From assembly GCA_023393815.1 (NCBI GenBank), contig JAEXBU010000066.1, forward strand, positions 1-15,021: DNA of 15,021 bases. The letters run 5' to 3'. A model generated the notes under the pieces. It had not been told where the DNA came from. It did not search any database and saw only the letters and a program-made list of their open reading frames with translations. The translations under genes and the position numbers were made by a program. This stretch comes from Bacillota bacterium (GTDB lineage: Bacteria > Bacillota > Clostridia > Tissierellales > Peptoniphilaceae). This document shows positions 7,266-13,612 of the stretch, piece by piece (the first letter of the stretch is position 1; the number at the start of each line of letters is the position of its first letter).

Positions 7266-8123
7266 ATGTTAGTTACAGGCAAACAAATTCTGAAGCATGC
7301 AGACGAAAACGGCTACGCCGTCGGTGCCTTCAATGTAAACAATATGGAAATTATTCAGGCGATTGCACAAGCGGCGGACGAACTTCACGCTCCCGTCATT
7401 TTGCAAGCGTCGCAAGGCGCGATTCAATACGCCGGCGTAGATTATATTACATCCCTGGTTAAGACGACGGCCGAAAGATATAACGTGCCTATGACGTTGC
7501 ACCTGGATCATGGAACGGATTTCGAAGAAATCATGAAATGCATTCGTAGCGGTTTTACCTCGGTCATGATCGACGCGTCGAAACACGAATTGGACGAAAA
7601 CATTCGATTGACCAAGGAGATCGTAAAGATTGCGCATGCCGTTGGAGTATCGGTCGAAGCGGAACTCGGTAAGATCGGTGGAACGGAAGACCAAATCGTC
7701 GTTTCCGATGCGGAAGCCACCTACACGGATCCCGAGGAAGCACGTATTTTTGTCGAAGAAACGGGGATTGACTCTTTAGCTATTGCTGTCGGAACCGCCC
7801 ACGGCGTCTACAAAGGAGAACCGAAAGTAGATATTGATCGAATCGAAGAAATCGATCGTGTCGTCAGCGTACCATTGGTTCTTCACGGATCCAGCGGCGT
7901 ACCTTACGATACCTTGGAAAGGGCGGTTGATGCAGGGATCCGTAAGATCAATATCGACACTGATATTCGAGCCGGTTTTGCAGCCGCCGTCAAAGCCTTT
8001 GTTGCAGAAAATCCCGATGAGATCGACCCGAGGAAAATTTTGAAGCCGGCGCGGGCGGCGATGGCCGAGACGGTAAAAGAAAAAATTAAAGTGTTCGGCA
8101 GCGATGCACAGGCGTGGAAATAA
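7266..8123 (+). CDS. fba: Class II (zinc) fructose-1,6-bisphosphate aldolase
   Basis: This enzyme cleaves or forms fructose-1,6-bisphosphate from the triose phosphates, central to glycolysis and gluconeogenesis. The 285-residue size is that of the short class II aldolases (FbaA/GatY type). Visible active-site residues are D81 and H82 in LDHG, H179 in GTAHG and H207 in LHGSSG, the three histidines being the expected zinc ligands, plus NIDTD (229-233) in the phosphate-binding region. AAAGGA lies about seven bases before the ATG. The gene begins 14 bases after ispF and its stop TAA overlaps the next ATG, so it remains within the operon. Activity on other sugar bisphosphates (tagatose type) is possible, but the tal-glpX context favours FBP aldolase. 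Confidence 0.94.
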   Translation: MLVTGKQILKHADENGYAVGAFNVNNMEIIQAIAQAADELHAPVILQASQGAIQYAGVDYITSLVKTTAERYNVPMTLHLDHGTDFEEIMKCIRSGFTSVMIDASKHELDENIRLTKEIVKIAHAVGVSVEAELGKIGGTEDQIVVSDAEATYTDPEEARIFVEETGIDSLAIAVGTAHGVYKGEPKVDIDRIEEIDRVVSVPLVLHGSSGVPYDTLERAVDAGIRKINIDTDIRAGFAAAVKAFVAENPDEIDPRKILKPARAAMAETVKEKIKVFGSDAQAWK

Positions 8124-8779
8124 TGAAGTTTTTTATCGACACGGCGAACATCGCTGAAATTAAGGAGATAGAGGCTTGGGGGGTCTTATCCGGCGTGACT
8201 ACCAATCCATCTCTTATCGCCAAGGAAAAGGGCGTAGTCTTCGAAGAAGTGATTGAAGAAATTGCAAATATTGTCGATGGACCGATTAGCGCCGAAGTGA
8301 CGGCGATTGAAGCGGAAAATATGATCGATGAGGGGAAAAAACTCGCCTCCATCCATAAAAACGTTGTGGTGAAGGTACCTATGAATGAGGAAGGTTTAAA
8401 GGCCATCAAGGCGCTGGAAGGGGAAGGGATTCATACAAACTGTACCTTGATCTTTTCCGTAAATCAGGCGCTTTTGGCGATGGCGGCCGGGGCCTCTTAT
8501 GTCAGCCCCTTTTTAGGAAGATTGGACGATATCGGTCACGACGGCATGGAATTGGTACGCGATATTTCGGGCATCATCGACCTTTATGGATACGACTGTG
8601 AAGTTATTGCGGCAAGTATTCGTCATCCTCTCCACGTCAAAGAAGCAGCGGAGACCGGTGCGCATATAGCAACCGTACCTTATAAGGTATTTAAACAAAT
8701 GCTGAAGCACCCATTGACGGATAAAGGAGTTGAGCAGTTTAACAAGGATTTTGAAGGGATGAGTCGAGCCGATGGATAG
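8123..8779 (+). CDS. tal: Transaldolase (TalC/short-type subfamily)
   Basis: A 218-residue class I aldolase-fold protein of the short transaldolase / fructose-6-phosphate aldolase family. It moves a dihydroxyacetone unit between sugar phosphates in the non-oxidative pentose phosphate pathway. The Schiff-base lysine is K84 in VVVKVPM, with D6 near the start and TTNPSLI at 26-32. Two positions separate the subfamilies: E58 (ISAEVTA) and F130 (SPFLGR) are the transaldolase residues, where E. coli F6P aldolase has Q59 and Y131. I therefore call it transaldolase. ATG 8123 overlaps the fba stop by one base (TAATG); an in-frame GTG at 8114 adds three residues. The 3' end overlaps glpX by eight bases. 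Confidence 0.9.
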   Translation: MKFFIDTANIAEIKEIEAWGVLSGVTTNPSLIAKEKGVVFEEVIEEIANIVDGPISAEVTAIEAENMIDEGKKLASIHKNVVVKVPMNEEGLKAIKALEGEGIHTNCTLIFSVNQALLAMAAGASYVSPFLGRLDDIGHDGMELVRDISGIIDLYGYDCEVIAASIRHPLHVKEAAETGAHIATVPYKVFKQMLKHPLTDKGVEQFNKDFEGMSRADG

Positions 8780-9740
8780 AGACCTTAGTTTAAATTTAGC
8801 ACGTGTGACGGAAGCGGCGGCACTTAGCGGCGCGCGATTTTTAGGAAAAGGCGATAAAAATGGTGCCGACGGTGCGGCAGTCGATGCGATGCGCCGTATG
8901 TTTGATACGGTACACATTCAAGGTACTGTCGTCATCGGAGAAGGTGAAATCGATGAAGCGCCGATGCTCTACATTGGAGAAAAGATCGGCACGCAACACC
9001 AATCGGATGAAGCTGTGGACATCGCTGTAGATCCCATCGATGGAACCACCGCCATTGCCAATGGCATGAACAACGCCATTGCCGTCGTCGCTGTTGCACC
9101 CGAGGGCTGTCTCTTGCATGCGCCGGATGTCTATATGAAAAAGATCGCCACGGGTCCAAAGGCGAAAGGAGCCATTCGTCTGGAGGATAGCGTAGAGGAA
9201 AATATTCGTCGCGTCTCAAAAGCCATCGACAAGTCGCCGGAGGAGATGACCATTTCTGTCTTAGATCGTCCTCGTCACGACGACTTAATTAAGCAAATTC
9301 GCGGAATCGGTGCCCGTATTAAAAAGATAAAGGACGGCGACATTGTCACGGCTATTTATACTTGCTTTGAAGAAAGTGGCATTGACATGATCATGGGGAT
9401 CGGCGGCGCGCCGGAAGGCGTGATTGCTGCGGCTGCTTTAAAATGTTTGGGCGGTGATTTCCAAGGAAAACTCGTTACCTATGACGAGGCACAAAAAGAG
9501 CGCGTATCGAAAAGTACGGCAGATCCCAATAAAATTTATACTATCGAAGATTTGGTTCGAGGTGATGAGGTAATCTTTGCCGCTACTGGTGTTTCTAATG
9601 GCGACTTGCTTAAAGGCGTTCGCTACATGAAGGACAACAAAGCGACGACTCAATCTCTCGTATTGCGTATGCCGTCAAAGACCGTACGTTTCATAGACAG
9701 TGTACACGACTTAAATCATAAACCGGATTACGCAAAGTAA
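8772..9740 (+). CDS. glpX: Class II fructose-1,6-bisphosphatase
   Basis: GlpX hydrolyses fructose-1,6-bisphosphate to fructose-6-phosphate, the committed gluconeogenic step, in a metal-dependent reaction. The 322-residue length is normal. Diagnostic segments are GEGEIDEAPML (56-66) and DPIDGTTAIANG (87-98), the metal- and phosphate-binding motif of the inositol-phosphatase-like fold, then GIGGAPEGVIAAAALKCLGG in the C-terminal half. The ATG overlaps the tal stop by eight bases, so it is the last member of the eight-gene plus-strand operon. No hairpin terminator follows; the next promoter (rpmE) starts two bases after the stop. In Bacillus the same gene is followed by rho, which is absent here. 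Confidence 0.95.
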   Translation: MDRDLSLNLARVTEAAALSGARFLGKGDKNGADGAAVDAMRRMFDTVHIQGTVVIGEGEIDEAPMLYIGEKIGTQHQSDEAVDIAVDPIDGTTAIANGMNNAIAVVAVAPEGCLLHAPDVYMKKIATGPKAKGAIRLEDSVEENIRRVSKAIDKSPEEMTISVLDRPRHDDLIKQIRGIGARIKKIKDGDIVTAIYTCFEESGIDMIMGIGGAPEGVIAAAALKCLGGDFQGKLVTYDEAQKERVSKSTADPNKIYTIEDLVRGDEVIFAATGVSNGDLLKGVRYMKDNKATTQSLVLRMPSKTVRFIDSVHDLNHKPDYAK

Positions 9741-9741
9741 A

Positions 9742-9770
9742 TTGACAATTAAAAAAAAGTATGCTATTCT
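9742..9770 (+). promoter_or_regulatory. Near-consensus sigma-A promoter of rpmE
   Basis: A perfect TTGACA (9742-9747) and TATTCT (9765-9770) are 17 bases apart in an A-rich spacer, the clearest promoter in the window. It begins right after the glpX stop, gives a leader of about 43 bases and provides rpmE with transcription independent of the upstream operon, as expected for a ribosomal protein gene. Confidence 0.85.
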
Positions 9771-9819
9771 ATAAAAGTTAGTAATACGAATGAATTTTTA
9801 AGGAAAGGAGTGTGGACAG

Positions 9820-10020
9820 ATGAAAAAAGGTATCCATCCCGAATATAAGGAAGCTACAGTCACTTGCGCTTGTGGTAACACCTTTAAGACGGGCTCTGTA
9901 AAAGAGGATTTAAAAGTGGAAGTTTGTTCCGAATGTCATCCTTTCTTCACAGGACGTCAAAAGTTTACTGATACGGGCGGACGTATTGATAAATTCAACA
10001 AAAAGTACAAAAGATCATAA
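9820..10020 (+). CDS. rpmE: 50S ribosomal protein L31, zinc-binding form
   Basis: A 66-residue L31 (bL31), a small protein of the 50S subunit that helps bridge to the 30S head. It is the zinc-binding form: C16 and C18 (CAC) with C36 and C39 (CSEC) make a four-cysteine site, in contrast to the cysteine-lacking alternative paralogue made under zinc shortage. The opening MKKGIHPEY and the central HPFFTG (40-45) are family hallmarks. The ATG has AAGGAG nine bases upstream. The gene has its own strong promoter and a terminator directly after the stop. It lies in the familiar Firmicutes neighbourhood of glpX and prfA/prmC. Confidence 0.97.
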   Translation: MKKGIHPEYKEATVTCACGNTFKTGSVKEDLKVEVCSECHPFFTGRQKFTDTGGRIDKFNKKYKRS

Positions 10021-10026
10021 GAAGAC

Positions 10027-10052
10027 GGCCCGTGAAAGCGGGCCTTTTTTTT
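10027..10052 (+). terminator. Intrinsic terminator of rpmE
   Basis: A GC-rich stem, GGCCCG (10027-10032) with CGGGCC (10039-10044) around a six-base loop, is followed by eight T residues (10045-10052). The T-tract touches the AAGGAG of the next gene, so downstream genes must be reached by read-through or by a promoter lying within rpmE. Confidence 0.88.
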
Positions 10053-10070
10053 AAGGAGTTTCTCGAGCTT

Positions 10071-10997
10071 ATGAACGAATCCTTTAAAACGACCATTGGC
10101 GGGCAAGCCCTAATTGAAGGTGTAATGATGCGAGGACCTTCAAAGACGGCATATGCCGTAAGAAAACCCGATGGTGGTATCGCTCTGCGCGTAGATAACA
10201 ACAAAAGTATTACGGACACGTACGCTTTTTTAAATTGGCCCATCCTACGAGGAGCCGTTAAATTGATTGAAGCCATGGTGACTGGTGTGGACGCTATTCT
10301 ATACTCTGCTTCTTTCTGGGAAGAGAATGAGGCGGAAAAAGAGAGCTTTTTTCAAAGGCATTTCCCGAAATGCGCTGAAACGATCGAGCAAATCTTGACC
10401 GTGGGCTTTTCTATTTTACTGGCCGTTCTCTTTTTTATGGTGATTCCCAATGTATTGGCGACTTTTTTTGAACGGCATAGTTTAAATTCCATTCTGTTAA
10501 ATCTTATAGAAGGTGCCTTTCGGATTGGTATATTTTTCGCGTATATGGCGATTATCTCAAGGCAGCGGGATATAGGCCGCGTTTTTGAATATCATGGTGC
10601 CGAGCATAAATCCATTGCCTGTTACGAAGCCGGCGCTCCCTTGGAAGTGGAAGAAGTAAGGAAATATTCTCGTTTACATCCCCGTTGTGGTACGAGCTTT
10701 TTATTTATGGTATTGATTGTATCCATTATTATTCTTTCCTTTTTCGGCTGGCCGTCCTTTGTAGGAAGGATCCTCGTGCGCCTACTGATTTTCCCCCTAA
10801 TCGCGGGCGTCAGTTATGAAGTAAATCGTCTCATAGGAAAATATGATACGCCGTTCACTATGGTTTTGCGCTATCCCGGGTTGATGATTCAAAAATATTT
10901 CACAGTGAGAGAACCGGATGACAGCCAAATCGAAGTCGGGATTGCCTCTTTAAAGGCGGTCTTACCCGGCGAAGGGGAAAGTGATCTATGGAAGTAA
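10071..10997 (+). CDS. DUF1385 membrane protein (YqhQ-like), function unknown
   Basis: A 308-residue protein of the DUF1385 family, represented by B. subtilis YqhQ; its biochemical role is not established to my knowledge. The N-terminus carries the family signature TTIGGQALIEGVMMRGP (7-23). About four membrane segments follow (roughly 107-132, 137-163, 209-225 and 231-250). Between them, EYHGAEHK (173-180) and HPRCGTSF (203-210) form a conserved cluster of His, Glu and Cys that could be a metal or catalytic site (inference). The start is ATG 10071, with AAGGAG twelve bases upstream, a long spacing. An in-frame GTG at 10032 falls inside the rpmE terminator hairpin and is unlikely. The 3' end overlaps prmC by ten bases, so it is probably co-expressed with release-factor genes. 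Confidence 0.87.
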   Translation: MNESFKTTIGGQALIEGVMMRGPSKTAYAVRKPDGGIALRVDNNKSITDTYAFLNWPILRGAVKLIEAMVTGVDAILYSASFWEENEAEKESFFQRHFPKCAETIEQILTVGFSILLAVLFFMVIPNVLATFFERHSLNSILLNLIEGAFRIGIFFAYMAIISRQRDIGRVFEYHGAEHKSIACYEAGAPLEVEEVRKYSRLHPRCGTSFLFMVLIVSIIILSFFGWPSFVGRILVRLLIFPLIAGVSYEVNRLIGKYDTPFTMVLRYPGLMIQKYFTVREPDDSQIEVGIASLKAVLPGEGESDLWK

Positions 10998-11812
10998 AGG
11001 AAGCCTTTGAAGACACGAGTCGGGCCTTAAAAGGGGATCGAAGACGTACCTACGAGGTATTTTATGCCTTTTACGGAATGGACCAAAAATCCATCCTCAT
11101 GCACCCAAATCGGCAATTGACGGCGTCCGATGTAAGTCGTCTGAAGGCGGTGGCTGCGGACATGGTAAGAGGAAAGCCCTTGGCCTATGCCGTCAATCAA
11201 GGATATTTTTATGGCGAATGCTTTTACGTCGACGAACGGGTGCTGATCCCTCGCTATGATACGGAACGAAGTGTCGATTGTATTCGAAGAAAGGTAGCGA
11301 ATCCAAAACGAATTTTAGAAATTGGAACGGGTTCCGGCTGTGTCGCTATTACCTTGGGGCGACTCTATCCGGAAGCGCAGGTGACGGCGGTAGACATTTC
11401 TCCAGGTGCATTAGAGGTAGCGGAGATTAACAGAGAGCGATTTGACGTAAGAAACGTATCCTTTCTATTATCCGATCTTTTTTCACAGGTCGCTGGTACG
11501 TATGATTTAATTTATTCGAATCCACCGTATATTACAGAGGACGAGATGGACGAGTTAGACGAAAGTGTCATCGATTTTGAACCGCGGTTGGCTCTTTACG
11601 GAGGCAAAGACGGTTTGGATTTCTATCGCAGGATCATTTGTGAAGCGCCGCGATATTTGCACGTTGGCGGCTATATAGTTTTTGAAATCGGCGCAAAACA
11701 AAAGGCGGACGTAGAGAATTTGCTGCGCGAGGGGCATTTTGCGCAGGTGGGATGCGAGAAGGATTTCGGCGGTTTGGACCGCGTCATCTATGGGAGGTTA
11801 GAAAATGTTTGA
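10988..11812 (+). CDS. prmC: Peptide chain release factor N5-glutamine methyltransferase
   Basis: PrmC uses S-adenosylmethionine to methylate the glutamine of the GGQ motif in release factors, raising termination efficiency. The 274 residues fit the family: a helical N-terminal recognition domain (about 1-85), then a Rossmann methyltransferase domain with EIGTGSGCVA (111-120) for SAM binding and the catalytic NPPY (178-181), which holds the substrate glutamine. IPRYDTE (87-93) corresponds to the usual IPRP(D/E)TE, with tyrosine in place of the second proline. The gene overlaps the DUF1385 gene by ten bases and prfA, its substrate's gene, by eight. Confidence 0.94.
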   Translation: MEVKEAFEDTSRALKGDRRRTYEVFYAFYGMDQKSILMHPNRQLTASDVSRLKAVAADMVRGKPLAYAVNQGYFYGECFYVDERVLIPRYDTERSVDCIRRKVANPKRILEIGTGSGCVAITLGRLYPEAQVTAVDISPGALEVAEINRERFDVRNVSFLLSDLFSQVAGTYDLIYSNPPYITEDEMDELDESVIDFEPRLALYGGKDGLDFYRRIICEAPRYLHVGGYIVFEIGAKQKADVENLLREGHFAQVGCEKDFGGLDRVIYGRLENV

Positions 11813-12872
11813 AAATTTAACGGCATACGAAGATCGCTACAATGAACTGAACCGGATGATGATGGATCCGGAAGTACAAAGGGACAGTAAGCTGTTGCAA
11901 AAGACGGCCATAGAACACGCGGAAATCGAACCCATTGTCAAGAAATATAGAGAATACACAAGCACTGGTGAGGCCATTGCTGAAAACAAAAGCATGTTTG
12001 CTGAAAAAATAGATGATGAAATGCGCGAGTTGGTCAAGGAAGAATTGAAAAAAGATGAAGAACGCCTTGAAAAAATCGTGGAAGAACTAAAAATTCTTTT
12101 GATTCCGAAGGATGAAAATGACGACAAGAACGTGATCGTCGAAGTGCGCGGCGGTGCCGGCGGTGACGAAGCGGCTCTTTTTGCCGGCGTCTTGGTGCGG
12201 CAGTACATTCACTACGCGGACAATCATCATTGGAAGGTGGAGATGATGTCCAGCAACGAAAACGGTATAGGCGGTTTCAAAGAGGCAATTCTTTCGATTC
12301 AAGGGAAAGGCGCCTATTCCCGTTTGAAGTACGAATCGGGCGTGCACCGCGTGCAGAGGGTTCCTGAGACGGAGTCTTCCGGGCGCATTCATACGTCGAC
12401 GGCCACGGTCACCGTCATGCCGGAAATTGACGATGTGGAAATTGAGATTAACCCGAATGACGTGCGCGTCGATGTATTTCGCTCTTCGGGAAATGGCGGT
12501 CAATCCGTCAATACGACGGATTCAGCCGTACGTTTAACTCACGAGCCTACGGGGATTGTCGTCAGTTGCCAGGATGAGAAAAGCCAGTTGAAAAATAAGG
12601 AAAAAGCCTTTAAGATTTTAAAGGCGAAGCTCTATGATATAGAGCTTCAAAAGCAAGAAGAGGCCGTCAGCAAAGAAAAAAAATCGCAAATCGGATCCGG
12701 CGATCGTTCCGAACGGATCCGCACCTACAATTATCCGCAAGGGCGTGTGACGGATCATCGGATCAATTACACCAGTCATCGCATCGACGCCATTAACAAT
12801 GGAGATTTGGACGACCTGATCGATGCGCTGACCGCCGCCGATCAAGCGGCAAAGATCGAAAATGTTGACTAA
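11805..12872 (+). CDS. prfA: Peptide chain release factor 1
   Basis: RF1 recognises UAA and UAG stop codons in the ribosomal A site and triggers release of the finished chain. The 355-residue protein shows the expected order: N-terminal helical domain with acidic and basic heptad-like stretches (about 1-100), VRGGAGGDEAALFA (114-127), the codon-reading PxT tripeptide as PET (187-189) in RVQRVPETESSGRIHTS, and the catalytic GGQ (231-233) in SSGNGGQSVNTTDSAVR. The PxT motif rather than SPF distinguishes RF1 from RF2. Q233 is the residue methylated by PrmC, encoded immediately upstream with an eight-base overlap. No hairpin terminator is visible after the stop. Confidence 0.97.
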   Translation: MFENLTAYEDRYNELNRMMMDPEVQRDSKLLQKTAIEHAEIEPIVKKYREYTSTGEAIAENKSMFAEKIDDEMRELVKEELKKDEERLEKIVEELKILLIPKDENDDKNVIVEVRGGAGGDEAALFAGVLVRQYIHYADNHHWKVEMMSSNENGIGGFKEAILSIQGKGAYSRLKYESGVHRVQRVPETESSGRIHTSTATVTVMPEIDDVEIEINPNDVRVDVFRSSGNGGQSVNTTDSAVRLTHEPTGIVVSCQDEKSQLKNKEKAFKILKAKLYDIELQKQEEAVSKEKKSQIGSGDRSERIRTYNYPQGRVTDHRINYTSHRIDAINNGDLDDLIDALTAADQAAKIENVD

Positions 12873-12899
12873 ATAATTTTCCTCTCGTCTTCCGTTCGC

Positions 12900-12928
12900 T
12901 TGTCTTATTATCAAATTTTGGATATAAT
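12900..12928 (+). promoter_or_regulatory. Predicted sigma-A promoter of the rubrerythrin gene
   Basis: A perfect TATAAT (12923-12928) stands 17 bases after TTGTCT (12900-12905). It gives a leader of about 35 bases ending in AAGGAGG (12955-12961), eight bases before the ATG. A consensus -10 and a perfect ribosome-binding site indicate strong expression. Confidence 0.75.
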
Positions 12929-12969
12929 AGACGAGTAGAGAAACAACATAATTTAAGGAGGCATTATTT

Positions 12970-13515
12970 ATGCACGCAATGACACAAGATAATTTGAGAA
13001 GCGCATTCGGTGGCGAAAGCCAAGCACACATGCGTTACGGTATTTGGGCAAAAACCGCTGCCAAAGAAGGCTTCCCCAATGTCGAAAGATTGTTTAACTG
13101 CACCGGCGAAGCTGAACGCGTTCACGCAAACTTACACTTCAAAGCTATGAAGGACGTGCACGGTGATTTCCCCGTAACCAGCATGGCAGGTTTCGGTATC
13201 GGCAATACTTCTGAAAATTTGCAAAAAGGCATCGACGGGGAAACCTTCGAATTTACGGAAATGTATCCCGCTTACATCGAAGTAGCGAAGCTGCAAGGAG
13301 AAGAGGAAGCAGTAAAGGCTATGCGTTTTGCCATTGAAGCGGAAAAAGTTCACGCTGTTCGTTACGAAGAAGCGAAAAAAGCTGTCGACGCCGGCAAGGA
13401 CTTGGATGCGGAAACAATTCTTCTCTGCCCCGTTTGTGGCTACATCACTTTCGATGCGAACGAAGTGGAATGTCCGATTTGCCACACCAAGTCCAAAGCA
13501 TTTGTCGCTTATTAA
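12970..13515 (+). CDS. rbr: Rubrerythrin
   Basis: A 181-residue non-haem iron protein that reduces hydrogen peroxide in anaerobes, normally drawing electrons through rubredoxin. The N-terminal ferritin-like domain (about 1-140) carries the di-iron ligands: E16 in GGESQAH, E49 and H52 in GEAERVH, E94 and E97 in the ETFEFTEMYP segment, and E125 and H128 in EAEKVH. The C-terminal rubredoxin-like domain holds a four-cysteine iron site, CPVC (153-156) and CPIC (168-171). ATG 12970 has AAGGAGG eight bases upstream; a second ATG at 12979 is less well placed. The gene stands alone between its promoter and a terminator. Presence of this gene argues for an anaerobic or oxygen-sensitive lifestyle. Confidence 0.95.
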   Translation: MHAMTQDNLRSAFGGESQAHMRYGIWAKTAAKEGFPNVERLFNCTGEAERVHANLHFKAMKDVHGDFPVTSMAGFGIGNTSENLQKGIDGETFEFTEMYPAYIEVAKLQGEEEAVKAMRFAIEAEKVHAVRYEEAKKAVDAGKDLDAETILLCPVCGYITFDANEVECPICHTKSKAFVAY

Positions 13516-13520
13516 TTCTT

Positions 13521-13549
13521 AAAAAAGACATCTTCGGGTGTCTTTTTTT
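13521..13549 (+). terminator. Intrinsic terminator of the rubrerythrin gene (UUCG loop)
   Basis: The arm A6-GACATC (13521-13532) pairs with GGTGTC-T6 (13537-13548), closing on a C(TTCG)G tetraloop at 13533-13536, an especially stable RNA loop, and is followed by T residues. The A-tract on the 5' arm means it may also act weakly on the opposite strand. Confidence 0.9.
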
Positions 13550-13574
13550 ATGCTCAAAAATTCGATTTCAACTA

Positions 13575-13583
13575 TGGTATAAT
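13575..13583 (+). promoter_or_regulatory. Extended -10 promoter of miaB
   Basis: TGGTATAAT (13575-13583) is a perfect TATAAT preceded by a TG dinucleotide one base upstream, an extended -10 element. The expected -35 region (around 13554-13560, A-rich) has no good TTGACA match, which an extended -10 tolerates. The leader ends with AAAGGAG (13601-13607), five bases before the miaB ATG. Confidence 0.7.
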
Positions 13584-13612
13584 AAAAAGTACTGTTAATT
13601 AAAGGAGTAAGC

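Noticed and set aside
10032..10070. GTG at 10032 as the DUF1385 start
   Set aside because: It would start within the rpmE terminator hairpin and translate the T-tract; the family signature begins after ATG 10071, which has AAGGAG upstream.
11837..12503. Long minus-strand open frames opposite prfA and other genes
   Set aside because: They are antisense shadows of well-identified coding genes, with low-complexity or unfamiliar translations and no ribosome-binding sites.
12873..12899. Terminator after prfA
   Set aside because: The stretch is pyrimidine-rich but has no stem-loop, so no intrinsic terminator can be supported.
12905..12930. PerR-like operator before rubrerythrin
   Set aside because: TTATTA and ATAATA are roughly inverted but wrongly spaced and imperfect compared with the 7-1-7 PerR box, so this is likely promoter A/T richness.
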